From the NCBI GenBank assembly GCA_026214975.1, contig JAOBSW010000663.1, positions 1 through 64,000 of the forward strand: DNA of 64,000 nucleotides, given 5' to 3'. This document shows, piece after piece, positions 1 through 11,264 of the stretch. How positions within the stretch are numbered: position 1 is the stretch's first letter; each line of letters starts with the position of its first letter. Source of the DNA: Gentiana macrophylla (taxonomy: Eukaryota; Streptophyta; Magnoliopsida; Gentianales; Gentianaceae). The translations under genes and the position numbers were made by a program. The notes beneath the pieces were generated by a model. It had not been told where the DNA came from. It worked only from the letters and a program-made list of their open reading frames with translations, and ran no database searches.

Positions 1-655
1 AAAATCTGGGAAAAGATACCCCGGTATCTCGAGGGTAACCTCCAGTTACCGAGGCTTGATTTCAGATTTCGAACGCCGTTTATAAAGCTGAATTTTTAGA
101 GACACGTGGAGCACACACGTTGCACCAGATTTGGCCACCAAAGTAAACCGAACCATTTCCTCTTTTCAAAATTTTCATCCTTTCCCACACTCCACAATAA
201 CTCCATCTCAATCCCATCAATCACCTCCTCAAATCCTCACCCTAATAACTTATGTACCCATTATCCCACTAAACCATCCACATTCACTCCACTCTTCCTA
301 TTTAAACCACCCCTTCATCACCATTATCATCATTCTTATCATTTTCATCCTTTTCATTCACCAAACTTCACCCATCTTTCTAAAATCCGGCCACCATCAC
401 CACCATAACACCACCATACAACCACAATAACCAAACCAATTTCCTTCTATTTTCCAAACCCTAAACACCATTTCCTACCCATGTTGTTGAGTTGTATTAG
501 TCGCCGCATGGTGAGGTGTCGCCATTCTTCTTCTTCCACCATCGAGGCATACCCCAGAAGAAATCCAAAATTCAGGCCGGTAAACTGCACCTACCTCCGG
601 TTTCATCAAGTCTCTTTTCGTAAAACAGACGTATCACGCTCTATACTCATTCAGG
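1..655 (+). other. Leader region of element E1, with a strongly G-depleted stretch
   Basis: This is the untranslated region ahead of the PF20167-like ORF. From 151 to 480 I count only three G residues (254, 389, 390) in 330 bases; the rest is C, T and A. Short ORFs at 106-430 and 481-666 follow from this composition or are very short, and I do not call them genes. The first 50 bases hold two inverted repeats: AGATACC/GGTATCT at 14-29 and GGTAAC/GTTACC at 34-50. The 5' LTR must lie outside the window. The role of the G-poor tract as an unstructured leader is inference. Confidence 0.55.
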
Positions 656-1477
656 ATGGGTCCTAAGCGTCAAAGGTCAGCTGTTCGTCCAAGTGGTTAT
701 CAGACTGTCTGTGGAGATGCCAATCCGCTGATAGACGGGGTTGCGCAGTTCCATTTATTAGCTATCTACGAGTCGTTCCGAGGCTATTGGAACGCAAGAC
801 CAATGGCTCGAGAACGAGGGGTAGATTTGGGCGACTGCAGTTCGATTTTTCCGGAGGCCCTACAAGCGAAGGATTTACTGGACATGGCTGAGGCACCGGC
901 AAGGTTCAACGCCACAATGGTAAGAGAGTTTTATGCTTATGTTTCACATAACCCCGGAGCCACATTTTCTATGGTCCGAGGAGTTAAGGTTGAATTTTCT
1001 ATTGAGAGGATCAACGAGCATTTTGGGGTTAGAAATCCACCGGTGGGCCCAGATGAGTACACATCCTCGAGCAACATTGCCGATCTCGAGAGGATTGATA
1101 TGGTTGCTATTTTCTTGGGGTTGCAATGGAAGCGTAATCTTGCTGGAGCCCCCACCATCTTCCTAGAAAATGAGCTATCTTGGGACCGGAAGATGGTCAA
1201 TATATTTGTTTGTGCACGCCTTCTTCCGATGAAGCACACGGTATCTGTCACCACTGTGAGGGCAGAGTTAATGTTCTATGTAGAGACGGGTGCCCCGATC
1301 AACATCGGTCTGTTGATGCATAGCCGTATCCATGAGCTTGCCGCCACTTATGAGCGAGAGCTGCTACCTTACAGGCCGATGATTGATATGTTTGCTCTAG
1401 AGGCCGAGGTAAAGATGCTTGTCGCTGATGATTGGGAAGATCCCGAGCCTCGCCTCGCCTTCACAATCGATCTTTAG
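656..1477 (+). CDS. Putative plant transposon protein (PF20167-like) of LTR element E1
   Basis: This 273-residue ORF resembles the 'putative plant transposon protein' domain common in plant LTR elements of the Ty3/gypsy Tat/Ogre and Athila groups and their non-autonomous relatives. Its biochemical role is unknown. Family-like features include MVREFYAYV at residues 88-96, VRGVKVEFSIERINEHFGV at 107-125, and a C-terminal half rich in hydrophobic helices with RLLPMKH near 194. The ORF starts at ATG 656, just after the G-poor leader, and ends at 1477. Downstream sequence to about 1825 continues as open, helix-rich reading (EDHLREIASLHSKMDRI), so the original protein may have been longer. No reverse transcriptase is seen between it and the 3' LTR, so the element is non-autonomous or internally deleted. 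The family call is from memory of the motif pattern. Confidence 0.6.
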   Translation: MGPKRQRSAVRPSGYQTVCGDANPLIDGVAQFHLLAIYESFRGYWNARPMARERGVDLGDCSSIFPEALQAKDLLDMAEAPARFNATMVREFYAYVSHNPGATFSMVRGVKVEFSIERINEHFGVRNPPVGPDEYTSSSNIADLERIDMVAIFLGLQWKRNLAGAPTIFLENELSWDRKMVNIFVCARLLPMKHTVSVTTVRAELMFYVETGAPINIGLLMHSRIHELAATYERELLPYRPMIDMFALEAEVKMLVADDWEDPEPRLAFTIDL

Positions 1478-2978
1478 AGTTCGAGATGGGTTAGAGCAGA
1501 GAGGGAGGTACTCCGGTGCATGGTGCACCGAGAACTCATAGAGCCATGCTTGAGGACCACTTGCGAGAAATTGCGAGTCTACATAGCAAGATGGATAGGA
1601 TTATTGACTTCTTTGGCATTCCTTCCTCTACCCGCCACCTAGGACTGCCCCACATCGTAGAGCATCATCTTCCGCCGCTGCCGCCTCAAGTTCTGCACCA
1701 CCTCCCGGTTTTGATCATGGAGTCGACTGGGAGGGTGATTCCGATGAGTACTAGCTTTTATTTCTTTTTATTGTTGTTTTCCATTTTTGTTGTTTTTATG
1801 TTATTTTCCTTTCCTATAAAGTAAATGTAGCAGAATATTTCTAATATAATGATTTTGTCGGCTTAATTTGTTTTGGAGTTATTTATTTTCTCTTTTACTG
1901 CCGCGCTTTTGTTATACAGTTTTTTGTCACCACTATTCTTCTTGGTTTTTCTTGAGTTACTTAGCGCAGATTCTTCATGGACTACTTACATGAGCCCGAT
2001 GATTTATACGACGATCCGATTCTTCTTTGGTTCCGCCCTTAACCGAAGCTAAGTTTCTTTTCGTTTTTTATTTCTCATCTTACACATTGGGGACAATGTT
2101 TCGATTAAGTGGGGGGTAGAGGAACGTCACTTAGCTTTTTAACATTATATTCCATGAATTGCGTGATTGTCTTGATTCTCTTTGATGCACGATTCACCAC
2201 TTAGACTTTGATTCTTTTCGACAGAATTTCGAAAAATTATGATATCTTTGATCTTTTCGAGTTAATTGACTTCACCTTTGTTTTACTTTGCACGAGTAAG
2301 AGAAAGTGTCCACTTTTGAAGTAGTGGCGTATTAAGCGCATATTCTGTTATGAGCCACCATTTTAAGCGCGTATAACTCACTTCCCTTGGTGTGTAATTG
2401 ATAGCATATTGCTTTGACTAGAGTTGACCCTGGCTTTATCATGAATCATGTTTCACCAATGCTTAGAAAGGCAATGGAATTTCGGATTCGGTAGTTTATC
2501 ATGAGTGGGGCCGTGAGGATAGTTAAATCAATGAGAGTTCACCCGCCAAGAAAGAGAAGTGCATTGAAATATATACATCTATATTCTCTTTGGCAATATC
2601 TTAGTCGATGGAGCGTAAGACACACGACTTTTGCATAGACCGATAAACGTGAGCTTAAGAGTAATATATGCTCGGTTCTCGATCCGCCTTGCCAGCTTAA
2701 TTAATTAATAAATAACATGTTCGAGACTGGTTAGTTCGACTACAGGTTGACGTAATGTGAGATTGTCTGCATTTCTAAGCGGTTGTGAAAGTTATTGCAC
2801 ACACACATTGGCTCATGACGTGAATGTGTTTAATATGTTACTGATGGATACGAGTGGCATGATCTTGATATTGGCTTAGTAAGGCATAGTTGTTTTTAAT
2901 TAAGTTGTACATTGATCAAAGTGTTATTTTCTTTTCGCCTTTTTGCTCGGGACGATCAAAAGCTAAGTGGGGGGTAGT
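1478..2978 (+). other. E1 internal non-coding region and polypurine tract
   Basis: An open stretch at 1516-1824 looks like the frameshifted tail of the preceding protein; its last part is hydrophobic by composition. The rest has no coding signal. GTGGGGGGTAG occurs twice, at about 2110 and at 2968-2977. The second copy lies directly before the inferred LTR start TGATGACAC and serves as the polypurine tract for plus-strand priming; the first may be a second or older tract. Confidence 0.5.
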
Positions 2979-4438
2979 TGATGACACTCTAAATGGTACC
3001 AATATTTATACCTATATGCACCCCGAATTCTGCTCAACAGAGGATAGATAGGCTCGTTATTGCTTAGAATATATGTTAAATGCTATGTGAGTGTTTCAGG
3101 ATCGTAATTCTGCATCTATGCTATTTTCCGATGTTTTGGTACTGCTTTTGTCTCATTTTGTGTATTTTATAGGATATACCGAATCTGGAGCATTGGAGAA
3201 CGGATCTGGACCAAAAGGAATGCATTGGGCTGAGTGATTGAAGTCCAAGAAGAAGCCTGCTGAAGAAAAAGAAGAATAGAAGCGCGGTAACCCGAGGGTT
3301 AGGCCTCAGAAACCGGTGACTTATTCAACACGTAAATTTCATTCTCGCCGTATTGTCTAAGTCGGTTAGGGTTTTAGAGAGTCTTAAGTGGGTCATTGTA
3401 TCTATATAAGGCCGCAATTACAAATTATTGTATAACTTTTTATTAGTATTACAAATACAATATAATTATTATGCAATAAAGTTTTCTTGAGCTTTGGAGA
3501 GTTGTTTTTGGTTTCCTCCCTACTTCAATCATCTCTAGCTTGAGTAGATCGAGCTAGATCTCCATTGTCGAAGGTATGAAGCTTTGAACGTTACTTTATT
3601 GTCTTCAATATGGTAGATATGTTCGTATTTATGTGTTTTAATTATCTGCATGTTTAACACCCCCATAATTTACTTATTTTAATCGTACTGAGCAATGTAT
3701 ATCCAGAAATTAGGAAAACCGCCCCCGGTAAACCGGCGGTCTATACTGGTTTACCGAGGCATATTTTAGAAAACCTTAACTGGGATTCACTACAGCTACG
3801 TTGATCGGCAGAAATATTAAAACGAGTAATAGGTCTGGCCAATCTAGTATTCGTAATTCGTAAATTAACATGAAGGGCCGCAAGTGAAGTGTTAATTAGA
3901 CATAGTCTTGATGGACCTTGTGAACGTGTTTGGTCGGTGTCGATATTTGCTCAGGCGGGTTAGCGGTATAAGGTAACGCCAATATCGGCGATTCTAGTTC
4001 TTTATGCGTATGGGCTATTATCGACCAATTAAGGAGGGTAGCTTATGATAGATTGTCTATTTCCATTGTTGGAGAATATAGGAGTAGGAATTGCAGCCGT
4101 AGCTGATAAACATGATAATAATCATTAAAAGCTCGCGATTTATCTAAGGACATTATGTGGGGAAGTAAACATAACGATTAGCTAATCCAAGTTAGTAGAT
4201 CGGTGACGAGAGGGAGAGGTGTACCTTGTTTGTTTTCTTTTATGTTATTGTTGGTCAATTACCGCCTATATGTTGCTTCTTAATTAGGTTAGAATCATTT
4301 ATATGTATAAGTTGCATTGCCTCTCGTGGATCGACCTTGAGTCGCATTTACTATATTGCGATGTACCTAGTATTCTTGCTAGTAATATCGACGTTAGTGA
4401 CTTACACGCGGTCACATAACCACGCTGGTTAGGCCAAT
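2979..4438 (+). mobile_element. 3' LTR of element E1
   Basis: The start is set by the polypurine tract followed by TGATGACACTC at 2979. A TATA-like box TCTATATAAGG lies near 3404. The segment around 4320-4425 (GTGGATCGACCTTGAG, then ACACGCGGTCACA) resembles the 3' part of LTRs of the Tat/Athila group as I remember it. The right edge near 4438 is inferred from where minus-strand gypsy coding sequence begins. It cannot be confirmed, because the 5' LTR and its TSD are outside the window. Two inverted repeats occur inside: TAACCC/GGGTTA at 3288-3301 and CGGTAAACC/GGTTTACCG at 3726-3756. Confidence 0.45.
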
Positions 4439-4860
4439 TCCTTTATAATTCCAAATTTGCAATAGTTTATCAACCTCCACTTTGATGGCGGCCTCCTTCT
4501 CCGGAGTGAATTGACGGGCCCACCGTTGAATCGGCTTGAAGGTGGGTTCACATTCAGTGATGAAGTGCAACGCCTGGTTCTACACCCTCATGTCGCTTAC
4601 AACCCATACAAATGCATCCAAATTTGCTCTCACCGGGCGACAGGGCTTTCTTGTCGGAAGTGGATGATGAGCACCAATTTTAACTTTTGATCTGGGTAGG
4701 CGCCGTTGACGGCTACCTCTATCGCCTCTTCATCTCGCTATGAAGTCCGGTTCATCTCGACCTGCAGGGTTTCACACTCGACCTCCGTAAGATAGAGTAG
4801 TCTAACCGTCCGTATTGCAAAGCCATTTGTACTGGGCGTCTCGGGTCGCCAAGGCATGGC
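4439..4860 (-). pseudogene. Ty3/gypsy reverse transcriptase N-terminus remnant (element G)
   Basis: Read on the minus strand, this gives the linker between protease and reverse transcriptase and the start of RT. Recognisable pieces are NLDAFVWVVSDM, CEPTFKPIQRW and ARQFTPEKEAAIKVEVDKLL, which match the conserved entry to RT in plant Ty3/gypsy elements of the Tat/Athila type. A stop interrupts the frame near 4580. The sequence ends abruptly at about 4439 against the E1 LTR, so most of RT, RNase H and integrase is missing. No product can be made. Confidence 0.65.
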
Positions 4861-5383
4861 CTTTGTCTACAAGCCTTGAGGACTGGATGTATGTCGTGAC
4901 GCACTCGGGTCACTAACACTTACTCCGATCCCATCCTCCGTAGAATTTCGCCCACCGATGAGGGATCGAAACAAGATTGCCGTAGAGCTCGAGCTCCTAT
5001 GATTACGTTGTAACTTGATTGGAGATCTACAACAAGAAAGTTTACCTTCTCGGTCCGGAAAGGTGCATAGTCCCCCATCTGCACATCCAGATCGATGGCC
5101 CCTTGACTCGAATTCGTGATCGGTAAATTCCTCAAGCGGTGCCAAGCAGCGGTCTCGTGTTTGAGTCACGGGCCGAGCTCCTCGAAACAATGGTATTACA
5201 TAATATCTCTACAGGCCCCTATGTCTATCATCACTCTGTTTAACAATGCTCGGTTGATGATTATCGAGATACTTAAGCACGAATCCTCAGTGTGAACGGA
5301 TGTGACCAACTCGTTGCGGGTAAAAGTAAGAGGTTGTTCATGTCCGAGCAGGATAGCTGGTCGCTCGATGCTTTTATGATTGG
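4861..5383 (-). pseudogene. Ty3/gypsy protease remnant (element G)
   Basis: Minus-strand translation gives a decayed retropepsin: an active-site-like VMIDIGA near 5225 where DTG/DSG is expected, followed downstream by VNFLVVDLQSSYNVIIGARAL at about 5010-5070, a typical retroviral-protease C-terminal segment of gypsy elements. The reading crosses at least two frames. The unit continues on the far side of the SIRE solo LTR inserted at 5389 (6806 onward). The loss of the active-site threonine or serine, together with the frameshifts, indicates it is dead. Confidence 0.6.
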
Positions 5384-5388
5384 AGTTG

Positions 5389-6800
5389 TGTTAGGAACAT
5401 TTTATTATGTTTTGATGATGGCCATACTAGCTGTTATAGCAAGCCTGAAATAAGTTAGAATTCTTTGTATAAGTCTTTACTTAGAGTCTGACATGTTGTA
5501 TAAGTTGAGTCAGACAAGTATTGTACTAGTTGGTAGGACGGAAAAGTAAAACAGACATTCGGTAGAGTGAAGCTAGCCAAGCACCAGCAGATAAGAAATG
5601 AAGACATTATGGTCTGACTTATAACCAAGGAAGTCTGTGATGACCTTGGATAAGTCTAAGTCATGTTTCAAGTAATGAAGATCAATGTTTAAATATGGTG
5701 TACACTGATCTCACACAAAACAAGGATCAGTGAAGTACAAGGATTCTCCTTTGAACTTAAAGAATAAAGGAAACAGTGAGTCGGCAAAGTAAACTGACTT
5801 TCGGCTGAGTGAGGACAAAGCAAAGAAAGGAAGATCTAAACGGAAAAGTCGTGGATCACTTGACCGCTCAGAGAACGGCCGAGTAAACCTTACTCGATAA
5901 GATTATTGAAATATGAAGAAGATATGTAAGATCAAGCATTAATTGCACAATTAATAGAGGATCAATCAAGGACGGATTTTCTGGTAAACGTTTGAAGAAA
6001 AACCCGATCACTAAAATCAAGGAGAATATTATTAAGGGGGAATCAAGAATAAAATCAAGGATTATTCCCCTCATTAATATAGCCAACGGACGGAAATTCA
6101 AATCAAGAATAATCAAGGCTATAAATAGAAGGCACTGATGGAAAAACAAAAAAAAAAGGCAGATAACAATCAAAAAATTTGAGCGTAAACTCACAAAGTG
6201 AAAAATCTTCTATCTGTGCTAAAAGGAAATATCCAGTGATCAACTCAAATCCAAGAGCTACAAATCAAACATCAAGCATTGAGATTGATCAACAAGTTGG
6301 TGAATTCAATTCACATAAATCAAGCAACTGAATCAGAGCCATCCGAGAGAGGAGTTGTGTTTGTGATAGTCATTTGAAGGATTTAATCCCAATGAGCAAA
6401 GTGAAAGAGACCGAGTCACCAAGTCATTGCAAGTCAAGGAGTGATAGTCTTGTAGATTGTGAAGCTTGAGAAGTCAAGGACAATCGTACTCATTGTATCT
6501 CGTGGAAAACAATAGTGAATTCCTCCAATCATCACGGAGAAGAGTGGATTGGCGGATTACACCACCTCGAACCACTATAAGCCTTGTGTCAATTTACTTT
6601 CGCAATTTACCTTATCGCATTCATTTAATTGCTTACATTATACCACATATTATTGATTGCTTAAACTACCTTGAAATAACTTTGTAAGAAGGGACTTATC
6701 TGCTGCCCAAAAGCTTTTAATTACAAGAATTTTTTTTGAAACTCCACTATAGTCATTCACCCCCCTCTGACTATAGTTTTACCCTTCTCTGGGACCAACA
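5389..6800 (+). mobile_element. SIRE-type copia solo LTR (S1)
   Basis: This 1,412-bp LTR begins TGTTAGGAAC and ends GGGACCAACA, and is flanked by a perfect 5-bp TSD, AGTTG (5384-5388 and 6801-6805). It shares the start, the TATA box (CTATAAATAGAAGGC near 6120) and the end with the SIRE LTRs further right (12251, 12826, 15146, 25346). No internal sequence is attached, so it is a solo LTR left by LTR-LTR recombination. It splits the protease region of gypsy remnant G. Confidence 0.9.
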
Positions 6801-6805
6801 AGTTG

Positions 6806-7300
6806 ATTCGTTGTTTGATCTGGTTATTGCTGGTGCACTTTCGATAATCATACGAATCTCTCTGTCATACTGACGGGGTTGCCTATTATCTTTGTTGGCC
6901 CCACCTCCATCCTTTCTATACGGGTCATCTTTCTCCTTGTATCAGTTTTTTGATCTCAATTTTCTACTGCCTGCATTCTTCTGTGGTATACCCATTATCT
7001 TTATGATACCGGCAGTACTTGAAGGTATCACAACGCCTGTCGGGACACATCGGAGTAGGATCGGGCAGCTCATCCTTTCCCTCAGCTAGCAGTCTGGTGT
7101 ATGAAATAGTAATAGGCGTGAAGTTGTCGTCTGTAAACTTCTCCGGTTTCCTGAGATCTTGATCCCTATTCCTGCGACTCTCTCTTGGTGGGCTCCAGTC
7201 TGACCTCTGCCTGTCGCTTCATGTCGTAGACGCTACCATTGGTGCCTCAGTCGCAATATACTTTCTTGCTTGAGCTAGCATATCCTGGAGGTTTTTTGGC
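6806..7300 (-). pseudogene. Ty3/gypsy gag-protease linker remnant (element G)
   Basis: This is the minus-strand continuation of element G across the inserted solo LTR. The sequence is degraded, with short open stretches only. Its place between gag (7305-7932) and protease (4861-5383) and the unbroken strand suggest the C-terminal gag/nucleocapsid linker. No intact zinc knuckle could be read. Confidence 0.4.
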
Positions 7301-7304
7301 GCGC

Positions 7305-7932
7305 TTAGAGCAACCCTCGAGCCTGCTCATAGATTCTAGTGAAGCGATCAAAGAAACTTTGAGTAGTCTCGCTCTTGCCCTGGCGGATTTCGTGCAAGTC
7401 TGTGTGGGTCTTCTTGGGCTGACCAACAGATCTAAACATAGTTGTAAACTTGCTCACAATGTCGTCCCATGAAGTAACTGACCTGGGAGGCGATCGCGAA
7501 CCCACGCGTCGCCTCTATCTCGCGCATGGCTCCTACGAACGCAATGCACCATGCCTCCTCACTGGACGTGGCCAGGCTGAACTTGCTCTGGAAGGCTGAC
7601 AACCAATCGAGGGGATCTGTGGTCCCACTATAATTTGTGGCTGTTGGATAATGTATTCCTCCTCTCGGAGCTTCCTTTAGTGTGCTCTCGTGAAGAACAC
7701 AAGTTCCCCATGTGGGTGTTTCCTGGAACACCGCTTTACCTTTTTCTAGGTCCGCAATTTTCCTCTTTATTAGTTCAAATTCATCCACCATTTCCGGGGG
7801 GAGAGTCGACTTGATTGTGCTTTCCACATAATCTGAGCCGTCAATTATCTCGGTTTGGGGTCGTACCTGTCGAGTATTCTCTACCCGCTTTAGTTGACTA
7901 CGCGTAAGGGCTGCATCGTGGACGTTATCCAC
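7305..7932 (-). pseudogene. Ty3/gypsy gag remnant (element G)
   Basis: On the minus strand two overlapping frames carry a Retrotrans_gag-type domain. The upstream frame (7932-7432) holds YSGTTDPLDWLSAFQSKFSL and EEAWCIAFVGAMREIEA. The other (7505-7305) holds SWDDIVSKFTTMFRS, KKTHTDLHEIRQGKSETTQS and FFDRFTRIYEQA. This order is typical of capsid-like gag in plant gypsy elements. A frameshift near 7470 splits the domain. The charged N-terminal part (LKRKIADLEKG-like) lies at 7700-7900. Confidence 0.7.
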
Positions 7933-8380
7933 GGGCCCGAGGCGATGGAGTGCCGATCTTCTGCTTTTTCCCGGAGCTGAGGTGGCATGACTGCTCTGTT
8001 GTGCATGTGCCTGATGAACGTGGCCGGCCCCAACTGGATCTTTTCTTTTGGGGGATTATGAGTGGGTTGTATCTCAATTGGAGCTGGCATAGGCGGAGAG
8101 AACTTGCTCACCGGCAGGGGTTGGTGGCCGCCTGCTATAAGTTGAAGATTGTAGACCCATATGTCCTCAACGTATTCCATGTGAGACTTCAGAGCAAAGG
8201 CGTGAGAGTCTGATTCGATGACCGGGGTTGCCCCCGCTTCTAATTTTTGTTGTGGTGATTCTGCGACTTCTTTGCCACGACTTTATCTTATAGCCACGGC
8301 CTCCAACTCGTGCCTTTGCTTTTTCTAGCAAAGACCTCACGCATGTCGGAGTCATTATTATGGTCGATGTTTCCACCAAG
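7933..8380 (-). pseudogene. Possible N-terminal extension of gag in element G
   Basis: Minus-strand open stretches at 7890-8180 and 8167-8379 have no recognisable domain but lie directly upstream of the gag domain in the same orientation. They are proline-, glutamine- and arginine-rich, as is common for gag N-termini and leaders. A tandem-repeat or start signal is not evident. Confidence 0.3.
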
Positions 8381-9326
8381 AAGCAGGTGAACCCTCGCCA
8401 CGCCCACTCTAATGTGACGTTGCGCCACGTGGTGGCTCTTGATTTGCGCCTTTATTCGGTGTCTCAGGGTCTATGAGTTTCCCTCCACCATCCGATTCAA
8501 AGGAAACTTGCATAATACGCTAACTAGCCAAATTGCTTGAATCAAATATAGGCTTACCTGCACTGATAGAGATTTCAGCCCGATACGCTTCCGATTTAAC
8601 CTATTGATACAAGATCGCTACTTTGTAAAATCGAAACATGGGAGCATGCATGCGTTGATCTGCAGGTGATGATGATTCCTTCTAACTTTGGGGGAAGTCG
8701 CCGATGGTGCGTCGCCTCTTTACTTGGTAAGCTTGCTCCGTGGAAAGGCCTTGACCCGAAAATCGAAAGCCCTTTCACTCACCTGCTTTTAGATAATGGT
8801 GAAAACTGTGATCTTTATGTTATACAACCCAAAGGTCGAAACCTTTCTTGTCCATGAGGTTTGAGGATGGCGGCATAAGCCACCGGAAAAGCTATAAATG
8901 TGGTTTTGATGATTATTTCCGGTAACGGAGCCAACTTATATTGCTAGGAATATCATGGTGATTGTGAGGGTGCTTATCGCGTGGCCATCCGAGCGGTAGG
9001 AAGATTTGAAAGTCCTATCCTTGCAAATGCTAAGCATGGAGCTTCCTTTATATGTTGAGGACGTTTCCTCGGTGCAAATGGATGAGAGGAGGCATGTTTG
9101 ACCCCCATCTTGAGAGTGGACGTGACCACGGGGAGCTCGATGACCTGATCGGCTTATCTCCCAGTGAACTGGTTGCGATGAAGGTCAGAGGTTGAGAAGA
9201 GACCGTCGAGGTAGGTCTAATGGTTATCCGTCGATCGTGTTCGCCACGGCGACGCCGCATTCCTTATCATTACTTCAAGTTCAAGTTGGGCCTTCTTACC
9301 CTCATTCCCACTTGAGGGGGCGTATT
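8381..9326. other. Unassigned sequence between gypsy remnant G and copia LTR H
   Basis: No coding sequence can be supported. Small ORFs at 8596-8778, 8666-8857 and 9048-9260 have no recognisable motif. Part may be the 5' leader of G. The last 50 bases before 9327, including CACTTGAGGGGGCG, look like a copia polypurine tract, possibly after the very end of an RNase H frame. Confidence 0.3.
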
Positions 9327-9692
9327 AGGATATATTACTTTATATTATGATTTAATTATTGTGAAATTGTAATTAGCTATAGAACCGTCTATATAACTTA
9401 GGGAGCACTCCTAATCATGTATATATATACGTGGTACCATACACTAATTTCAATGAAAAACACTTTCCACGTACAATTCTAGCATATTGCCCTTGCCCAA
9501 TGTGTACGGTATTGTTATTTGGGTTTCACAAGAGTTTTTTTGTATTCTCCACTATAGTTATATTCGTTCTCTTTTTTCTGTGGACGTAGGTCACATTACC
9601 GAACCATGTTAAATTTGGTTTTTTGTCAATTCCTTTCGTTATTATTTTGTGTTATCGTCGCTAAGGGCTATTGCTCGGGTTTGTTTTTCCTA
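9327..9692 (+). mobile_element. Copia LTR of decayed element H (left copy)
   Basis: This starts TATTAGGATATATT after a G-rich tract and contains a TATA-like CTATATAACTTAGG near 9390. It ends at TTTTTCCTA, followed by TGGTATGAAAGC, a degraded tRNA-Met primer-binding site. The segment from about 9490 (ATATTGCCCT through GGGTTTGTTTTTCCTA) is repeated at 11265-11408 joined to 33562-33657, which identifies the pair as LTRs of one element. The G-rich tract before it also allows this to be a 3' LTR shared with a vanished neighbour. Confidence 0.6.
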
Positions 9693-9871
9693 TGGTATGA
9701 AAGCTGAGGTATTCTGAGTTTTGAGATTTAGCCATCATGACGCTAAGAATTATTTTTGAATTCGATTGGAGAGTCAACTTTGGGATGTGTATGCTTATGG
9801 TGGAGGTTCAGATGTTGTATTTCCCGGGAAGGAGAAGAATTTAGAGAGACAAGTTTCAGTTCAGAGATCAT
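9693..9871 (+). pseudogene. Copia integrase C-terminus/linker remnant of H (first part)
   Basis: The plus-strand reading includes QLWDVYAYGGGSDVVF then PGKEKNLERQVSVQRS, resembling the end of copia integrase and the linker to reverse transcriptase. The reading resumes in frame after the inserted LTR R at 10987, which supports both the frame and R's boundaries. It follows almost directly on the primer-binding site, so gag, protease and most of integrase have been deleted. Confidence 0.5.
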
Positions 9872-10981
9872 TATTATACCCGTAGTATATTATGCGAAAT
9901 AAAATGAATAAACAAAAAGATGAAGAACACTTTATTTATTTATCTGAATGCGGATTAAAATTACAATAAAAAATGAAATGAAAATATAAATAGAAAGGAT
10001 ATGCTAAGAACTGAGGTGAGATGAACTCTGTCCTTAAGACAAATTTGCTCTAGCTTGTACCCACGGATTATGCAATTGTCTCCTAGGATTACTGAGTATA
10101 CATGTTCAAAGAGAGGTACTTCAACTCTGAACAAACGGTGAACTCTTGCAGTGCTTGAAAAAAAACTCTTCAACTATTTGTTATGCAGAAGAATGATTTG
10201 TGTTTTAATTTCGTATTCTTCCCGCTGTAGTAGAGGACCATTTTATAGTGAGGAGTAGCCTTGAAGTGTATTGAAAGCATCAGGTGAAGGAGCTCCACTA
10301 ACTCTTGTAACTCCAACAATTGAAGGCATCGGTTGAAGTAATAAAGCAACAAAATTTTTAACTCCACTAACTCAAGAATGATGTTATCGCTAGTAGATGA
10401 AGAGATTCAAACCAAACAAGTCCGAATAGAATCGACTCACTCTCAGCCCAGTAGATCAGAATATTGAATAATTATTTGACAAATACAAAGTCCAATGTAA
10501 CTTTGTTCAAGAAATTAGTATTGCCTCGTGCCCAAGCCCAAGGTCAACGGTCTCGGCACGGCGCAAGACGCGCGCGCCGTCAAGATGTGGTCGCTTTTAG
10601 CATAACATCGTCTAACTAAAACCATTCTGAACTCTCTCCCTTTTCTTGGAGCTTATACCCTTGATTACACTTTTCTCACTTATATATTGAGTAAGTGATG
10701 GCACACTTCCCAATGTGGGATTATGGAATTTGAACTTTACAACTTCCAAGTTCCAACTTTCAACTTCTTCAACTGACCAAGTTTAAGCCTTAATTGCTCA
10801 TTCACCCGATATCCGAATTGAATGATTCAAAGACCTATCTTCATCTACGTCGTACGTAGTTTTGAAAATTATCATAAACTCTTGATAAATTATACAAAAT
10901 TCTATTCGAAACCGGTTCTCAAAGTGGTTTTAAAAAATGATTAAAAAATCATTTTCTCTTTTTCCCTCAATTTCTCCAACA
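9872..10981 (-). mobile_element. Solo copia LTR R, minus strand
   Basis: Read on the minus strand it starts TGTTGGAGAAATTG at 10981. It has the motif TCCCACATTGGGAAG near 10715-10730, common upstream of plant copia LTR promoters, and a TATA-like CAATATATAAGTG just after. The other edge ends TA rather than CA. A perfect 5-bp TSD, ATCAT, flanks it (9867-9871 and 10982-10986), and removing it rejoins an open frame of element H. ORFs inside at 9961-10173 and 10170-10367 are not supported as genes. Confidence 0.7.
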
Positions 10982-11264
10982 ATCATCACCAGAGACAGTC
11001 TTGTTAGAAGCTTCGAATGGCATTGATGATTTTGAAGCTTCATTTGGCATTGATGATTCGGAAGCTTCGTTTGAAATTGAAGATTCAAGATCTTGTGGAA
11101 AAAGATGAACGATACTACTATTTCCGGATGAGGGACTTTGTCAAGATGGAGTTTTGTTAGATAGTGGGCCAAATGCCACATCGAGCAAGTGATTTCAAGC
11201 GGTGACATGACTTTGATATAAATTTAGTCTTTAGCCTTTTGTATTAGATGCACCATTAAGATGT
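10982..11264 (+). pseudogene. Copia integrase-RT linker remnant of H (second part)
   Basis: This continues the plus-strand frame interrupted by LTR R. It is serine- and acid-rich with a short tandem repeat (GIDDFEASF then GIDDSEASF), typical of the variable linker in copia polyproteins. The frame ends within about 100 bases. The sequence then passes into the second H LTR. Confidence 0.45.

Noticed and set aside
106..430. Two overlapping 100-codon ORFs in the G-poor leader
   Set aside because: G depletion removes the stop codons TAG and TGA, so open frames arise by composition; the peptides are low-complexity.
9961..10367. Minus-strand ORFs of 70 and 65 codons
   Set aside because: They lie inside LTR R, whose boundaries are supported by a TSD; LTRs do not normally encode proteins.
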